The notes under the pieces are model-generated. The model worked only from the letters and a program-made list of their open reading frames with translations. It was not told the origin of the DNA and ran no database searches. Shown here piece by piece: positions 1 to 9,300 of a stretch of 55,095 nucleotides of DNA; the stretch's first letter is position 1, and every line of letters begins with the position of its first letter. The translations under genes were made by a program, and so were the position numbers. Location of the stretch: contig CANIEC010000012.1 in the NCBI GenBank assembly GCA_947466085.1, forward strand, positions 1-55,095, in the 5' to 3' direction. Origin of the DNA: Rhodospirillales bacterium. Its GTDB lineage: Bacteria > Pseudomonadota > Alphaproteobacteria > Reyranellales > Reyranellaceae.

Positions 1-950
1 CCGGGATTGCGGCCGCGGCTGAGGTCGGACAAGACCTGCATCTCGATCATCTCCAGCGCCTGGATGTCCATCTCGGCCTCCGCCAGCCGCTCGACGAAAC
101 CGCGCTCGGCGATCAGGCGGCCCGATCCGTCGGCTGCCTCCTCTCGCGCGATGCGCTTCACGTCCTCGAGCCGGGCATAGAGATTGGGCGTATAGGCTTC
201 GCCGCCGCGCTCGAATTCGAGCAGGTACTTGGCGACCGTCCAGCCCGCGTTCTCGGGGCCAATCCGGTTGGCGACCGGCGTGCGGACATTGTCGAAGAAG
301 ACCTGATTGACCTCGTGGTCGCCGGCCAGGGTCAAGATCGGCGTGACGGTGAGGCCCGGTGTCGTCATGGAATCGATCAGTACGAAGGAGATCCCGTCCT
401 GCGGCTTGCCTTCGGTGGAGGTCCGCACCAGGCAGAACATGTGATCGGCGACATGGGCGCCGGTCGTCCAGATCTTGGTGCCGTTGATCACGTAGTCGTC
501 GCCGTCGCGCTCGGCGCGGGTCTTGAGGCTGGCGAGGTCGGAACCCGAGCCTGGCTCGGAATAGCCCTGGCAGAAAGTGATGTCGCCCGAGACGATGCGC
601 GGCAGGTACTTTTCCTTCTGTTCCGGCGTGCCGAACTTCATGATCACCGGCCCGACCATGCGAAGTCCCATGGCGAAGATGCGGGGTGCGTCGGCCGCAA
701 TGCATTCGCGGGCGAAGATGTAGCGCTGGGTCGCGGTCCAGCCCGTACCACCGTATTCGCGGGGCCAGCTCGGCGCCGACCAGCCGCGGCGGGCCAGGAT
801 CCTGTGCCACCGCATCCCGGCAGCATAGTCGGCAAACACCCCCGTGGTCTTGCGCCCGGCCTCCCTCAGATCCTGGGTCAGGTTCTCGTCGAGGAAATGC
901 CGAACCTCGGTGCGGAAGTCTTCGTCTTCCCTGCTGAGCGTCAAATCCAT
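1..950 (-). CDS. acyl-CoA dehydrogenase (partial, C-terminus beyond window)
   Basis: About 316 N-terminal residues of a FAD-dependent acyl-CoA dehydrogenase, which oxidises an acyl-CoA to the trans-2-enoyl-CoA in the cytoplasm. The translated minus strand shows the typical N-terminal helical domain (MDLTLSREDEDFR at the start) and the middle-domain FAD/substrate signature CQGYSEPGSGSDLASLKTRA, followed by NGTKIWTTGAH. The ATG at 948-950 is preceded by GAGGAAG at a good distance, which fixes the start. The gene runs off the left edge, so the catalytic base and full length cannot be judged. The signature resembles dehydrogenases for bulky or dicarboxylic acyl-CoAs (PimC and steroid-type), but the substrate is unknown. 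It is divergent from the DUF1194 gene. Confidence 0.93.
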   Translation of the reverse strand, partial: MDLTLSREDEDFRTEVRHFLDENLTQDLREAGRKTTGVFADYAAGMRWHRILARRGWSAPSWPREYGGTGWTATQRYIFARECIAADAPRIFAMGLRMVGPVIMKFGTPEQKEKYLPRIVSGDITFCQGYSEPGSGSDLASLKTRAERDGDDYVINGTKIWTTGAHVADHMFCLVRTSTEGKPQDGISFVLIDSMTTPGLTVTPILTLAGDHEVNQVFFDNVRTPVANRIGPENAGWTVAKYLLEFERGGEAYTPNLYARLEDVKRIAREEAADGSGRLIAERGFVERLAEAEMDIQALEMIEMQVLSDLSRGRNP

Positions 951-1082
951 GAGCTTCCTCCGTTTCCTCTCTCCGCGGAGGCTAGCGACCGCCGCCACCA
1001 CTCGTCCAGTGGCGGGCTGACACGAGCGCGGGACGAGCGGTATGGTTCTTGCCTCTGAAGCGTAACGAACGCGGAGGTCGCC

Positions 1083-1994
1083 GTGGCCCGATTGGTTGGT
1101 CTGATCGCCCTTCTTCTCCTGACGCTTCCGGCGGCAGCCCAGGAGCGCAAGGAAGTCGACCTCGCGCTGGTGCTGGCAATCGACATCTCCGGCAGCATCG
1201 ACCCGGACGAGGCCAGGCTGCAGCGCCAGGGCTATGTCGAGGCGTTCAGCGACCCGGTCATCGTCAAGGCGATCCTGGGCGGCAATCACGGGCGCATCGC
1301 CGTTGCCTATTTCGAATGGTCGGACTCCTGGGTCCAGAAGCTGCTGATCGACTGGACCCTGCTCGATTCCGAAGCGGCGATCGCGGATTTCCGCCAGCGC
1401 CTGTCCGACGCCCCGATCTCGATCGCGCGCCGCACCTCGATCAGCGGCGCCATCCGCTATGCCATTCCCATGTATGGCCGCAGCCCCTATGACGCCGACC
1501 GCAAGGTGCTCGACATTTCGGGCGACGGATCGAACAACGATGGCGGCCTGGTCACCGAGATCCGCCATGATGCACTGAAGCAGCGGATCATCATCAACGG
1601 CCTGCCGATCATGAACGGCCGGCCGAACCCGTTCGGCTTCCCGGCCGAGGACGATCTCGACAAGTACTACCTGCATTGCGTCACCGGCGGCCCCCGCTCC
1701 TTCGTCGAGGTCGCGCGCAGCTTCGAGGACTTCCCCCGCGCGATCCGCAAAAAGCTCCTGCAGGAAGTGGCCGATATCGGACCTTTGAACGATTTCGACA
1801 TCGGCGAGCTCGGCGCGGCGCGCGACGGCGTCCAACTCGCGCAATCGGAAAACGGCGGTAACGGCCGTCGTGCGGTCAAGGCCGACGACGACTACACACG
1901 CTTCGTGCGACCTGAATACGAGCTGGGCTGCGACGTCGGCGAGCGCCGGTCCCGCGATTTCTGGCAGCGCCGCTTCGGCGTCACGCCCGACTGA
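1083..1994 (+). CDS. secreted DUF1194 (von Willebrand A-like) protein
   Basis: A 303-residue protein with an N-terminal signal peptide: a hydrophobic run LIALLLLTLPAAA followed by AQ, so cleavage near residue 20 is likely. It belongs to the DUF1194 family, which has a von Willebrand factor A-like fold. The motif DISGSID near residue 35 matches the metal-binding MIDAS pattern DxSxS. DISGDGSNNDGG further on is the second conserved block of the family. The start is GTG at 1083 with GGAGGT about 6 bases upstream. It probably acts in the periplasm or is exported. The function of the family is not established, and this gene stands alone between a divergent dehydrogenase and a methyltransferase. Confidence 0.88.
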   Translation: MARLVGLIALLLLTLPAAAQERKEVDLALVLAIDISGSIDPDEARLQRQGYVEAFSDPVIVKAILGGNHGRIAVAYFEWSDSWVQKLLIDWTLLDSEAAIADFRQRLSDAPISIARRTSISGAIRYAIPMYGRSPYDADRKVLDISGDGSNNDGGLVTEIRHDALKQRIIINGLPIMNGRPNPFGFPAEDDLDKYYLHCVTGGPRSFVEVARSFEDFPRAIRKKLLQEVADIGPLNDFDIGELGAARDGVQLAQSENGGNGRRAVKADDDYTRFVRPEYELGCDVGERRSRDFWQRRFGVTPD

Positions 1995-2050
1995 GAGCGT
2001 TTGACGGGTCAGGCGCGATCCGGAAGATATCCCTCAATCAATCATGAAGT

Positions 2051-2066
2051 GTCGGGGCGTCCCGAC
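2051..2066 (+). other. short GC hairpin in front of methyltransferase gene
   Basis: GTCGGG (2051-2056) and CCCGAC (2061-2066) form a perfect 6-bp stem with a GCGT loop, ending 11 bases before the ATG at 2078 and just before the GGGAG ribosome site. It has no T-run, so it is not a convincing intrinsic terminator. It could affect translation of the methyltransferase or be chance in GC-rich DNA. Confidence 0.3.
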
Positions 2067-2077
2067 CGAGGGAGCCC

Positions 2078-2917
2078 ATGACCGACGCGACCGCTCAGGC
2101 GATCTATTTCTATGAGCGCCACCCGATGTCCGGCGAGATCATCAAGACCAAGCTGCGGGCCGCGCGCGGGCACCTGAACCATCTGAAGCCGGAGGAGCTC
2201 TGGCCTCACGATCAGGATCACTATGGCGGAATCGCCGCCACCGATGCCCTCGCGCAGGCAGCCTCGATCGGCCCCGGCACGGTCGTCGCCGATTTCTGCG
2301 CCGGCCTCGGCGGCACCGTGCGCTACCTCGCCCATCGCTATGGCGCGGACGTCACCGGCATAGAACTCACGTTGTCCCGGGTCGCCGCCGCTCAGGAACT
2401 GATCGCTCTGGTCGGCCTGGACGAAAGCGCGCGGGTCCGGCAGGGCAACGTGATGGAAGCGCCTCTAAGCGACGGATCCATCGACGTCGTCGTGAGCCAG
2501 GAAGCGCTGTGCCACGTGCCGGACCGGCACAAGACCTTGGCCGAAGCCTTCAGGGTACTGCGGTCGAGCGGGCGCCTGGCAATGACCGACTGGATCGCCA
2601 ACACGCCGCTTTCGCCCCAGGATGCGAAGCTCATGTGGGACGGCATGGCCATCCAGCCGCTGGAGACGATGTCGTCGTACGGCGACATCGCAAAGAAAGC
2701 CGGCTTTCGCGTGCAGTCGGCGACGGACCTCACCGACGAATGGGGGCCGATCCTCGAGCAGCGGCTCGCGATGTACCAGCGCCTCCGCGAGGAAGCGCGC
2801 CAGGCTGGGACACCGATGGGCCACGATGCCTTCCACGAATCCTACATCCGCTTCGTCGAACTCATCCTGCAGCGCGACCTCGGCGGCATTCGGCTGATCG
2901 CCCTGAAACAGGATTAG
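2078..2917 (+). CDS. class I SAM-dependent methyltransferase
   Basis: A 279-residue cytosolic methyltransferase. Motif I (VVADFCAGLGG, about residues 70-80) followed by the acidic strand VTGIEL is the SAM-binding signature. Later blocks SIDVVVSQEALCHVPD and AFRVLRSSGRLAMTDW are the motifs found in methyltransferases of small amines and lipid head groups (the sarcosine/dimethylglycine and UbiE-like group). The ATG at 2078 follows GAGGGAG. Its stop overlaps the stop of the convergent FecR gene by four bases (TTAG at 2914-2917). The substrate cannot be read from the sequence. It is unlinked to the NRPS locus by orientation and by the pseudogene gap, so a tailoring role is not supported. Confidence 0.82.
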   Translation: MTDATAQAIYFYERHPMSGEIIKTKLRAARGHLNHLKPEELWPHDQDHYGGIAATDALAQAASIGPGTVVADFCAGLGGTVRYLAHRYGADVTGIELTLSRVAAAQELIALVGLDESARVRQGNVMEAPLSDGSIDVVVSQEALCHVPDRHKTLAEAFRVLRSSGRLAMTDWIANTPLSPQDAKLMWDGMAIQPLETMSSYGDIAKKAGFRVQSATDLTDEWGPILEQRLAMYQRLREEARQAGTPMGHDAFHESYIRFVELILQRDLGGIRLIALKQD

Positions 2918-3807
2918 GGCACCGGGCGGGGCGCGCTTGCTCCGCCAAGGGGATTGAGCGGCGCCGGTCCGAGGCCAGGATCGAAGCCACCGCCACCGAT
3001 CCCCGGGCCGCCCATCCTCGGTTGTCCGCCCGGACCATTGGCGGTACCCGGACTGCGCGGCGCCGGGCCGCCCTGGATCGGTCCGGGGGCGTTTGGGCCC
3101 TTGCCGGAATTGGCGTCGGCAAAGCCGGTTGCCTTCGCCGCCCCGTCGGCGCCAGAGCCCGGCCGGCCCGCGCCCGCTTCGAGCCTGCCGATATTGTCGG
3201 CGAGGCTTCCCCGCGCAGGGCGCATTGCCGGTCCCGGCGCCTGTCCCAGGAATGTACTGACCTGGAAGCCGGGAGCCGTCACGCTCTGGGTCCTCCCCTG
3301 GCTGGTCATCGTCATTTCGTGGCCGAACACGAAGGTGGCGGTGGTTTTCGTCGGCTCGACGCTGAACATCGCAATGCCCCCGCGAATGGTGAGCGTGGCC
3401 GATGGCGTCACGACGATGACCGGCGTCTTCTTGCTGATCCTGCCGCCGACCAGACGGAAGACGCCCTTTGTCGCCGTGATCGCGAGGTCGCCCAGCTTCT
3501 GGTCCGCGTCATAAACGAACCTGTCGAGGGTGACCTGCGCCTGGTTGCTGATCGTCAGAGCCGTTCCGTCAAGGAACAGGAGATGGGCGCGATCCGCCGC
3601 ACCCGTGGTCACGACTTCGCCCGCCGTCACGTCGATCCCGACATGGAGGACCCGCTCGATCTCGTCGGGCGGCTTCCCGGTCGGGTCGCCCGTGACCGCC
3701 GACGTGATACCGATCCTTTGCGCGATCGCTGCACCGGGCGCGCCGACGACCATGGGCAGGACCAGGATTGTTGCACCCACAAGGAACGCGCCGCGAATCT
3801 TCCGCAT
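2914..3807 (-). CDS. FecR-domain exported protein with Pro/Gly-rich tail
   Basis: A 297-residue protein. Residues 1-30 form a signal peptide (hydrophobic GAFLVGATILVLPMVVG, then AAIAQ). Residues about 45-150 carry a FecR-type beta-rich domain: AGEVVTTGAADRAHLLFLDGTALTI is characteristic, and it is followed by the block on iron-dicitrate sensors and LPS-associated FecR proteins. The last third is low-complexity Gly/Pro/Ala. I chose the ATG at 3807 (MRKIRG) over one five codons upstream because a Lys/Arg start directly precedes the hydrophobic segment. No FecI sigma factor or TonB receptor lies nearby, so iron signalling is not implied. Many stand-alone proteins of this architecture have unknown roles. 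Confidence 0.78.
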   Translation of the reverse strand: MRKIRGAFLVGATILVLPMVVGAPGAAIAQRIGITSAVTGDPTGKPPDEIERVLHVGIDVTAGEVVTTGAADRAHLLFLDGTALTISNQAQVTLDRFVYDADQKLGDLAITATKGVFRLVGGRISKKTPVIVVTPSATLTIRGGIAMFSVEPTKTTATFVFGHEMTMTSQGRTQSVTAPGFQVSTFLGQAPGPAMRPARGSLADNIGRLEAGAGRPGSGADGAAKATGFADANSGKGPNAPGPIQGGPAPRSPGTANGPGGQPRMGGPGIGGGGFDPGLGPAPLNPLGGASAPRPVP

Positions 3808-3834
3808 GCAACAGCTACGCACGTGGTGGCGGCG

Positions 3835-4101
3835 TCATCCCCCTTGGCTTCCGGTCCAATCACGCCCTGGCCGCCGGCGTGCACCGATCGTTCGCTCCAG
3901 AACCGTGCCTGGCCAGGCAGCGACATCCGTCTGGAAGCCGACATAGGCCATGCGCCTCGGATCGAACGGCATCTCCGGCGGAGCCTTCTACATCCCCGGA
4001 TCGGCCATCACCTTGGCATTGACCTTGTCGCGATGGGCGCGGCCCTCGCGCGCCAGGTGCAGGCGGGTCTCGACATCGTCGACGTGCAGCTGCCCGACTC
4101 G
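3835..4101 (-). pseudogene. chimeric remnant: LysR regulator fragment joined to DUF1428 C-terminus
   Basis: Reading the minus strand, 4099 down to about 4042 encodes RVGQLHVDDVETRLHLAREG. This matches the RLRVDDIETRLRLAREG block in the C-terminal effector domain of LysR proteins, including the intact LysR at 18570-19466 of this window. Without a frame change it continues as RAHRDKVNAKVMADPG, then a TAG stop (3988-3990), then KAPPEMPFDPRRMAYVGFQ. That series is the C-terminus of the DUF1428 (YbaA-like) family. An in-frame TGA at 4111-4113 blocks anything upstream. The remnant therefore looks like a deletion that fused two neighbouring genes, followed by decay. Family matches are by eye, but the motifs are distinctive. 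Confidence 0.68.
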
Positions 4102-4303
4102 CTCTGTCACTCAGGCGCCGAAAAGTGTCCGGTCTGGCGTCGTTATTCGGCACACAGTCGAGACAGGCTCGTTCTCGGGGCCGTCCACGGCATGTCTTGC
4201 GCGCTTGCGCGGCGCAAATGCCCGCGAACATTGCAGAAATTCAATCCGCCCATTCGTCTCTGGCGGGTTGCAAACATTGATCTATCGCCGAACTCTAGAT
4301 AAC

Positions 4304-4400
4304 GTTGGTCTTGGGAAGAGGTGACCTTGGGAAGGGTCACCACCGTGGGCGTCGGAGGGGTCCGATGCACCAGGTCACGGTCTTGGTGTTGTGGGAAGGG
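4304..4400 (+). promoter_or_regulatory. repeat-rich leader of the NRPS/PKS operon
   Basis: The 100 bases before the first NRPS gene contain TGGGAAG three times (4312-4318, 4328-4334, 4392-4398). They also hold a perfect dyad, GGTGACC (4320-4326) and GGTCACC (4335-4341), around an 8-base spacer, and a further GGTCAC at 4373-4378. Such an arrangement suits a regulator operator, or an attenuating hairpin upstream of a weak ribosome site (GGAAGGG, 10 bases before the ATG). A sigma-70 promoter is not convincing; TTGATC (4277) and TAACGT (4300) at 17-bp spacing is the best I can find. The rest of 3838-4410 beyond the pseudogene shows nothing else. Confidence 0.42.
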
Positions 4401-4410
4401 TGTAAGATAA

Positions 4411-6312
4411 ATGGCTGGGGTACAACCTGGCGTCGCAACGTCCGCTACGTGCGGCGGCGTCGTCGATGCGTTCGACTTCGAAGATGTGGGCGGAACGATC
4501 ACCGGGCAGTTTGCCGCGAGCGCAGCCGCCGCCGCGGCTTCGGTCGCCATCGTCCAGGGCGATCAGACGACGACCTATGCCGAGCTCGATCGCCGGTCCA
4601 ACAAGCTCGCGCGCTACCTTGTCCGCCAAGGCGTCGCCGCCGGAGATGTGATCGCATTGCATGCCGGCCGCTCCGTCGGCTCGATCGTGGCGATTCTCGC
4701 GATCCTCAAGGCAGGCGCTGCCTACGCGCCGCTCGACCCCGCCGCACCTCCCGACTGCCTCGCCTGGCTCGTCCATGATTGCGGCGCGCGCCTCACGCTG
4801 ACCGGCCGGTCCGACGCAACGGACCTGCCAGGGCAGGTGCTCGGCCTCAATGCGGCGTTGGCGGCATGCGAGCGCGAGGACGGATCGGCGATCGAGGATC
4901 GCTGCCGTCCCGACGACATTGCCTACCTGATGTACACGTCGGGCTCGACCGGCCGCCCGAAGGGAGCCGCCGTGCCGCATCGCGCCGTGGTCCGCCTCGT
5001 GACCGACCAGACCTACGCGCGCTTCGCCGCCGACGAGGTGTTCCTGCACGCAGCCCCGCTGCCCTTCGACGCCAGCACGTTCGAGATCTGGGGCACGTTG
5101 CTGCACGGTGCGCGGGGCGTCGTCGTCGAGGAGGATCGAGCCTCCCTGCAGCAGATCGCTGACACGATACAGCGCCACGGCGTCACCACGGCCTGGTTCA
5201 CCGCCGGACTATTCCATCTGCTGGTCGACCACCAGCTCCGGGCGTTGCGGGACATGCGCCAGATCCTGGCCGGCGGCGACGTGCTGTCGCCCACCCATGT
5301 GCGGCGCGCCCAGGCCAAGCTGCCGAACTGCCAGCTCATCAACGGTTACGGCCCGACCGAGAACACGACCTTCACCTGCTGCTACCGGATCCCGAAGGCC
5401 GGCTGGGGCGCCGGGCCGGTGCCCATCGGCACGCCGATCCGCGGCACCTACGTGCGCCTGCTCGACGACGACATGAATCCGGTGGCGGATGGCGAGATCG
5501 GCATGCTTTATGCCGGTGGCCTCGGCCTCGCCTCGGGCTATCTCGGGGACGCCCACCGGTCGGCAGCCACGTTCGTGCCCGATCCCTTTCACCCCGGAGC
5601 GACGATCTACCGGACCGGCGACCTCGCGCGACGACGTCCGGACGGCGCGCTCGACTTCATTGGTCGGCGCGATCGTCAGGTGAAGATCGACGGCAAGCGG
5701 GTCGAGCTCGGCGAGATCGAGGAGACGTTGCGACGAAGCGTCGGTATCGCCGACGCCGTCGTCACCGCGAGCAAGGTCGAGGACAGCCACGTCCTCACGG
5801 CCTACATCAAGGGCGCCGCCGCCAACAGCGACCCCTCGATGCTGGCGTCGGAGGCGCGCAACGGCCTGCTCCGCACCCTCCCCCCGCACATGCGGCCGGC
5901 GCGCATCGTCGTGCTCGACGAGTTCCCGCTCAAGACCTGCGGCAAGGTCGACCACGACCGCCTGCCCAAGCCGTATCCGCTGCATGCCGAAACCGTGCAG
6001 CCCGCCGAGGACAACACCGAGCGCTGGCTGCGCGAGATCTTCGGGCGCAAGCTGGGCGTGCGCAACGTCGGCGCCGACACCAACTTCTTCGATCTCGGCG
6101 CCACCTCGCTGAAGCTGGTCGAGGCCCATGCCGCGATCGAGCGCATCTGGCCCGGCGTCAACGTGGTGGCTCTGTTCCGCCATCCTAACATCCGCGACCT
6201 GGCGCGCGCCATCGAAGGGCGCGATACTTCGCTCCACCCGGCCGCCCGCCGCCGCGCGCAGCAGCAGGCGGACGCGCTGAAGAGGATGCAGCGCAGTCGG
6301 CTGGCGCGATGA
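4411..6312 (+). CDS. NRPS loading protein, adenylation-thiolation (A-PCP)
   Basis: A 633-residue initiation protein. Residues about 40-520 form an amino-acid adenylation domain: YTSGSTGRPKG (175-185), FDASTFEIWG, NGYGPTEN, YRTGDLA, the A8 motif and the catalytic A10 Lys512 (KTCGKVDHD). Residues about 535-610 are a carrier protein with the phosphopantetheine site FFDLGATSL, Ser566. It has no condensation domain, so it should charge the first amino acid directly. Aligning by eye to the GrsA pocket gives the code DAFWLGGTFK, close to a known valine code (DAFWIGGTFK), so Val or another branched residue is the best guess. The stop overlaps the next start (ATGA), meaning coupled expression. The carrier needs the PPTase at 17049-17705 or another. 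Confidence 0.92.
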   Translation: MAGVQPGVATSATCGGVVDAFDFEDVGGTITGQFAASAAAAAASVAIVQGDQTTTYAELDRRSNKLARYLVRQGVAAGDVIALHAGRSVGSIVAILAILKAGAAYAPLDPAAPPDCLAWLVHDCGARLTLTGRSDATDLPGQVLGLNAALAACEREDGSAIEDRCRPDDIAYLMYTSGSTGRPKGAAVPHRAVVRLVTDQTYARFAADEVFLHAAPLPFDASTFEIWGTLLHGARGVVVEEDRASLQQIADTIQRHGVTTAWFTAGLFHLLVDHQLRALRDMRQILAGGDVLSPTHVRRAQAKLPNCQLINGYGPTENTTFTCCYRIPKAGWGAGPVPIGTPIRGTYVRLLDDDMNPVADGEIGMLYAGGLGLASGYLGDAHRSAATFVPDPFHPGATIYRTGDLARRRPDGALDFIGRRDRQVKIDGKRVELGEIEETLRRSVGIADAVVTASKVEDSHVLTAYIKGAAANSDPSMLASEARNGLLRTLPPHMRPARIVVLDEFPLKTCGKVDHDRLPKPYPLHAETVQPAEDNTERWLREIFGRKLGVRNVGADTNFFDLGATSLKLVEAHAAIERIWPGVNVVALFRHPNIRDLARAIEGRDTSLHPAARRRAQQQADALKRMQRSRLAR

Positions 6313-9300
6313 GCGACGAGCTGCCGGAAAACGCCATCGCCATCGTCGGGCTGGCCGGACGCTTCCCCGGCGCCGACGACGTCGCCGAGTTCTGGGCGAA
6401 CGTGCGCAGCGGCAAGACCTCGATCGGGCGCTTCACCGAAGCCGAGCTCGAGGATTCCTTCGGCCCCGACGTGCGCCACGACCCCAACTTCGTGCGGGCC
6501 CGGCCGATCCTGAAGAACGTCGACAAGTTCGACGCCGAGTTCTTCGCCATGCTGCCGCGTGAGGCCGCCCTCACCGACCCGCAGCACCGGCTGATGCTGG
6601 AATGCGCGTGGGCCGCGCTGGAAGACGCGGGCTACGATCCCGCGAAGTATCCCGGGTCGATCGGCGTGTTCGCCGGCTCGAGCATGAACACCTACCTGCT
6701 GACCAACGTGCTGGCCGAGCGGCAGAGCGCCGACGGCTTCGCCAGCGACTACCAGGTCGGCTCCTACGACACGCTGCTGGGTGCGCTGTCCGACACGCTG
6801 GCCACCCGCGTCGCGTACAAGCTCAACCTGCGCGGCCCGGCGATGACGGTGCAGAGCGCCTGCTCGACCTCGCTGCTGGCCGTGGCCCAGGCATGCCAGA
6901 GCCTGCTGATGTACCAATCGGACATGGCGCTGGCAGGCGGCGTCTCGATCACCTTCCCACAGAAGCGCGGCTACCTGCACCAGGAAGGCGGTATTGTCTC
7001 GCCCGACGGCGTCTGCCGGCCGTTCGACGACGGCGCTGGCGGCACCGTGTTCGGCGACGGCGTGGCCGTCGTGCTGCTGAAGCGGCTCAGCGACGCGATC
7101 GAGGACGGTGACCACATCCACGCGGTGATCCGCGGCAGCGCGGTCAACAACGACGGCGCCGACAAGGTGGGCTTCACGGCACCCAGCGTGCGCGGCCAGT
7201 CGGAGGTCATCGCTTCGGCGATCGCCGCCGCCGGCATCGACGCCCGCACCATCGGTTATGTCGAGTGCCACGGCACGGCGACGGCGCTCGGCGATCCCAT
7301 CGAGTTCGACGGGCTGCTGCGCGGCTTCGGTGCGCAGCAGGTCGAGCAGCCTTACTGTGCGCTGGGCTCGGTGAAGGCCAATGTCGGCCATCTCGACGCC
7401 GCCTCCGGCGCGACCGGCCTGATCAAGGCGGTGATGGCGCTGCAGCATCGCGAGATCCCGCCGCTCACCAACTTCACGCGCCCCAACCGGCACCTCGATC
7501 TCGCCGGCAGCCCGTTCTACTTCCCCGTGACGCCGATGCCCTCCGGCGTGAGTTCGTTCGGCGTTGGCGGCACCAACGTCCACGTGGTCCTGGAAGAAGC
7601 GCCGCAACCCGCGCGGCGGCCGACGTTGGCCGCCCACGGCCACATCCTGCCGCTGTCGGCACGCAACGATACGGCGCTGAGCGAGGCCGCAACCGCCTTG
7701 GCCGACCATCTCGAGCAGGCTCCCGCCGCGCAAATCGAGGACGTCGCCCACACCCTGCAGACCGGCCGCCGAGCCTTCGACCGCCGCGTCGCGGTCACCG
7801 CCGACTCAGCCGAGGACGCGATCAAGGCATTGCGCTCACTCCCGCCCGCCACCACGGCCCAGGGACGGCCACCGCTCGTGTTCATGTTCCCCGGCCAGGG
7901 CGCGCAGCATGCCGGTATGGCGCGCGACCTCCATCGCGACCACGCGCTGTTCCGCCGGCTGGTCGACGAGGGCATCGCCATAGCGGGGCCGCTCGTCGGC
8001 GACGGGCTGAAGGCTCTGCTCCTTGACCCGGAGGCCACGGCTGGCGACGCGACGCTCCACGCGCAGCCCGGCCTCTTCATCTTCGAGTACGCGCTGGCGC
8101 GGCTCTATATGTCCTGGGGCCTCGAGCCCGATACCATGGTGGGCCACAGTGTCGGCGAGTTCGTCGCGGCGTGCCTCAGCGGCGTCTTCACCTTCGAGGA
8201 AGGCTGCCGTTTGGTTTCCGAGCGGGCGCGGGCGATGCAGGCCATGCCGCCGGGCGCAATGCTGGCGGTCCGCCTGCCCGAAGCCGAGCTGCGCGCCGAG
8301 CTGGGCGACGCGCTCGACCTTGCCGCCATCAACGCGCCGCAGCTCGTGGTCGCCGCAGGGCCCAAGGCCGACATCGATGCCCTGAACGCCCGCCTTACCG
8401 CGCGCGGCGTGATGTGCCGGCCGCTCGCCGTCAGCCACGCCTTCCATTCGCGCGCGCTCGATCCCGCACTGCCGGCCATCGAACGCGCCGCGGCTGCGGT
8501 CGCGCTGCAGGCGCCGCAGCGTACCTTCGCCTCCAGCGTCACGGGCGGCTGGGCGAGTGCGGCGCAGGCGACCGATCCGGGATACTGGGCGCGCCACGGC
8601 CGCGAGCCGGTGCGCTTCGCCGACGCGCTGGCCACGGTGGCGCGCGACCAGCCGTTCCTGCTGGAGGTCGGTCCGGGCCGCAACCTCGCGGGCCTGGCGG
8701 CACAGATCGTCGACCGCCGGTCCTTGCGCGGCGTGGCAGCGAGCCTGCCCGACGCCGAGACCGAGGATCTGCGCGAGGCGCTGGGGGCGCTCTGGAGCGC
8801 GGGCATCGACATCGACTGGAACCAGGTCGGCGCGTCCGAGGGGCGGCGGATTCCACTGTCGACCTACCGTTTCCAGCGCACGCGGCACTGGATCGAACGC
8901 ACTCAGCGCCGCGCCGCAGCGCCCATGCCGGCGGTCGGGGCGGAGCCGGTCGCGGCAGCAGCACCCGCCGCCGCGTCGGCGTCGCGTCTGGAGACCTTGC
9001 AGGCCGAGATCGTCGGCATTCTCGAGCACCTGTCGGGCGCGGCGGACATAGATCCGCGCGAGACCTTCGTGGACCTGGGTTTCGACTCACTGCTGCTGGG
9101 CCAGGTCGCGCGTGCCGTCGAGCGCAAGTTCAGGATGCGGATCACCTTCCGCCAGCTCCTGAAGGACATGCCGTCGGCGGCGGCCCTTGCCCGCCATCTC
9201 GACGCAACCCTGCCGACCGATGCGGTGCAGCCAAAGCCCGCGGCCGCGCCCCTCGCCGCTGCTCCTCCGCCGGCCGACGATGGCGAGGCGCGGGTGCGGC

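Noticed and set aside
4261..4275. Sigma-54 promoter (TGGC...TTGCA) before the NRPS operon
   Set aside because: The GG and GC elements are too close together for a -24/-12 promoter.
2509..4302. 597-codon plus-strand frame spanning methyltransferase, FecR and pseudogene
   Set aside because: It is out of frame with the methyltransferase and antisense to FecR, with no domain.
5802..7751. 649-codon open frame on the minus strand opposite the NRPS/PKS genes
   Set aside because: It is antisense to clear A-domain, PCP and KS motifs. It has no domain or ribosome site and the His/Arg-rich composition of GC-rich shadow frames.
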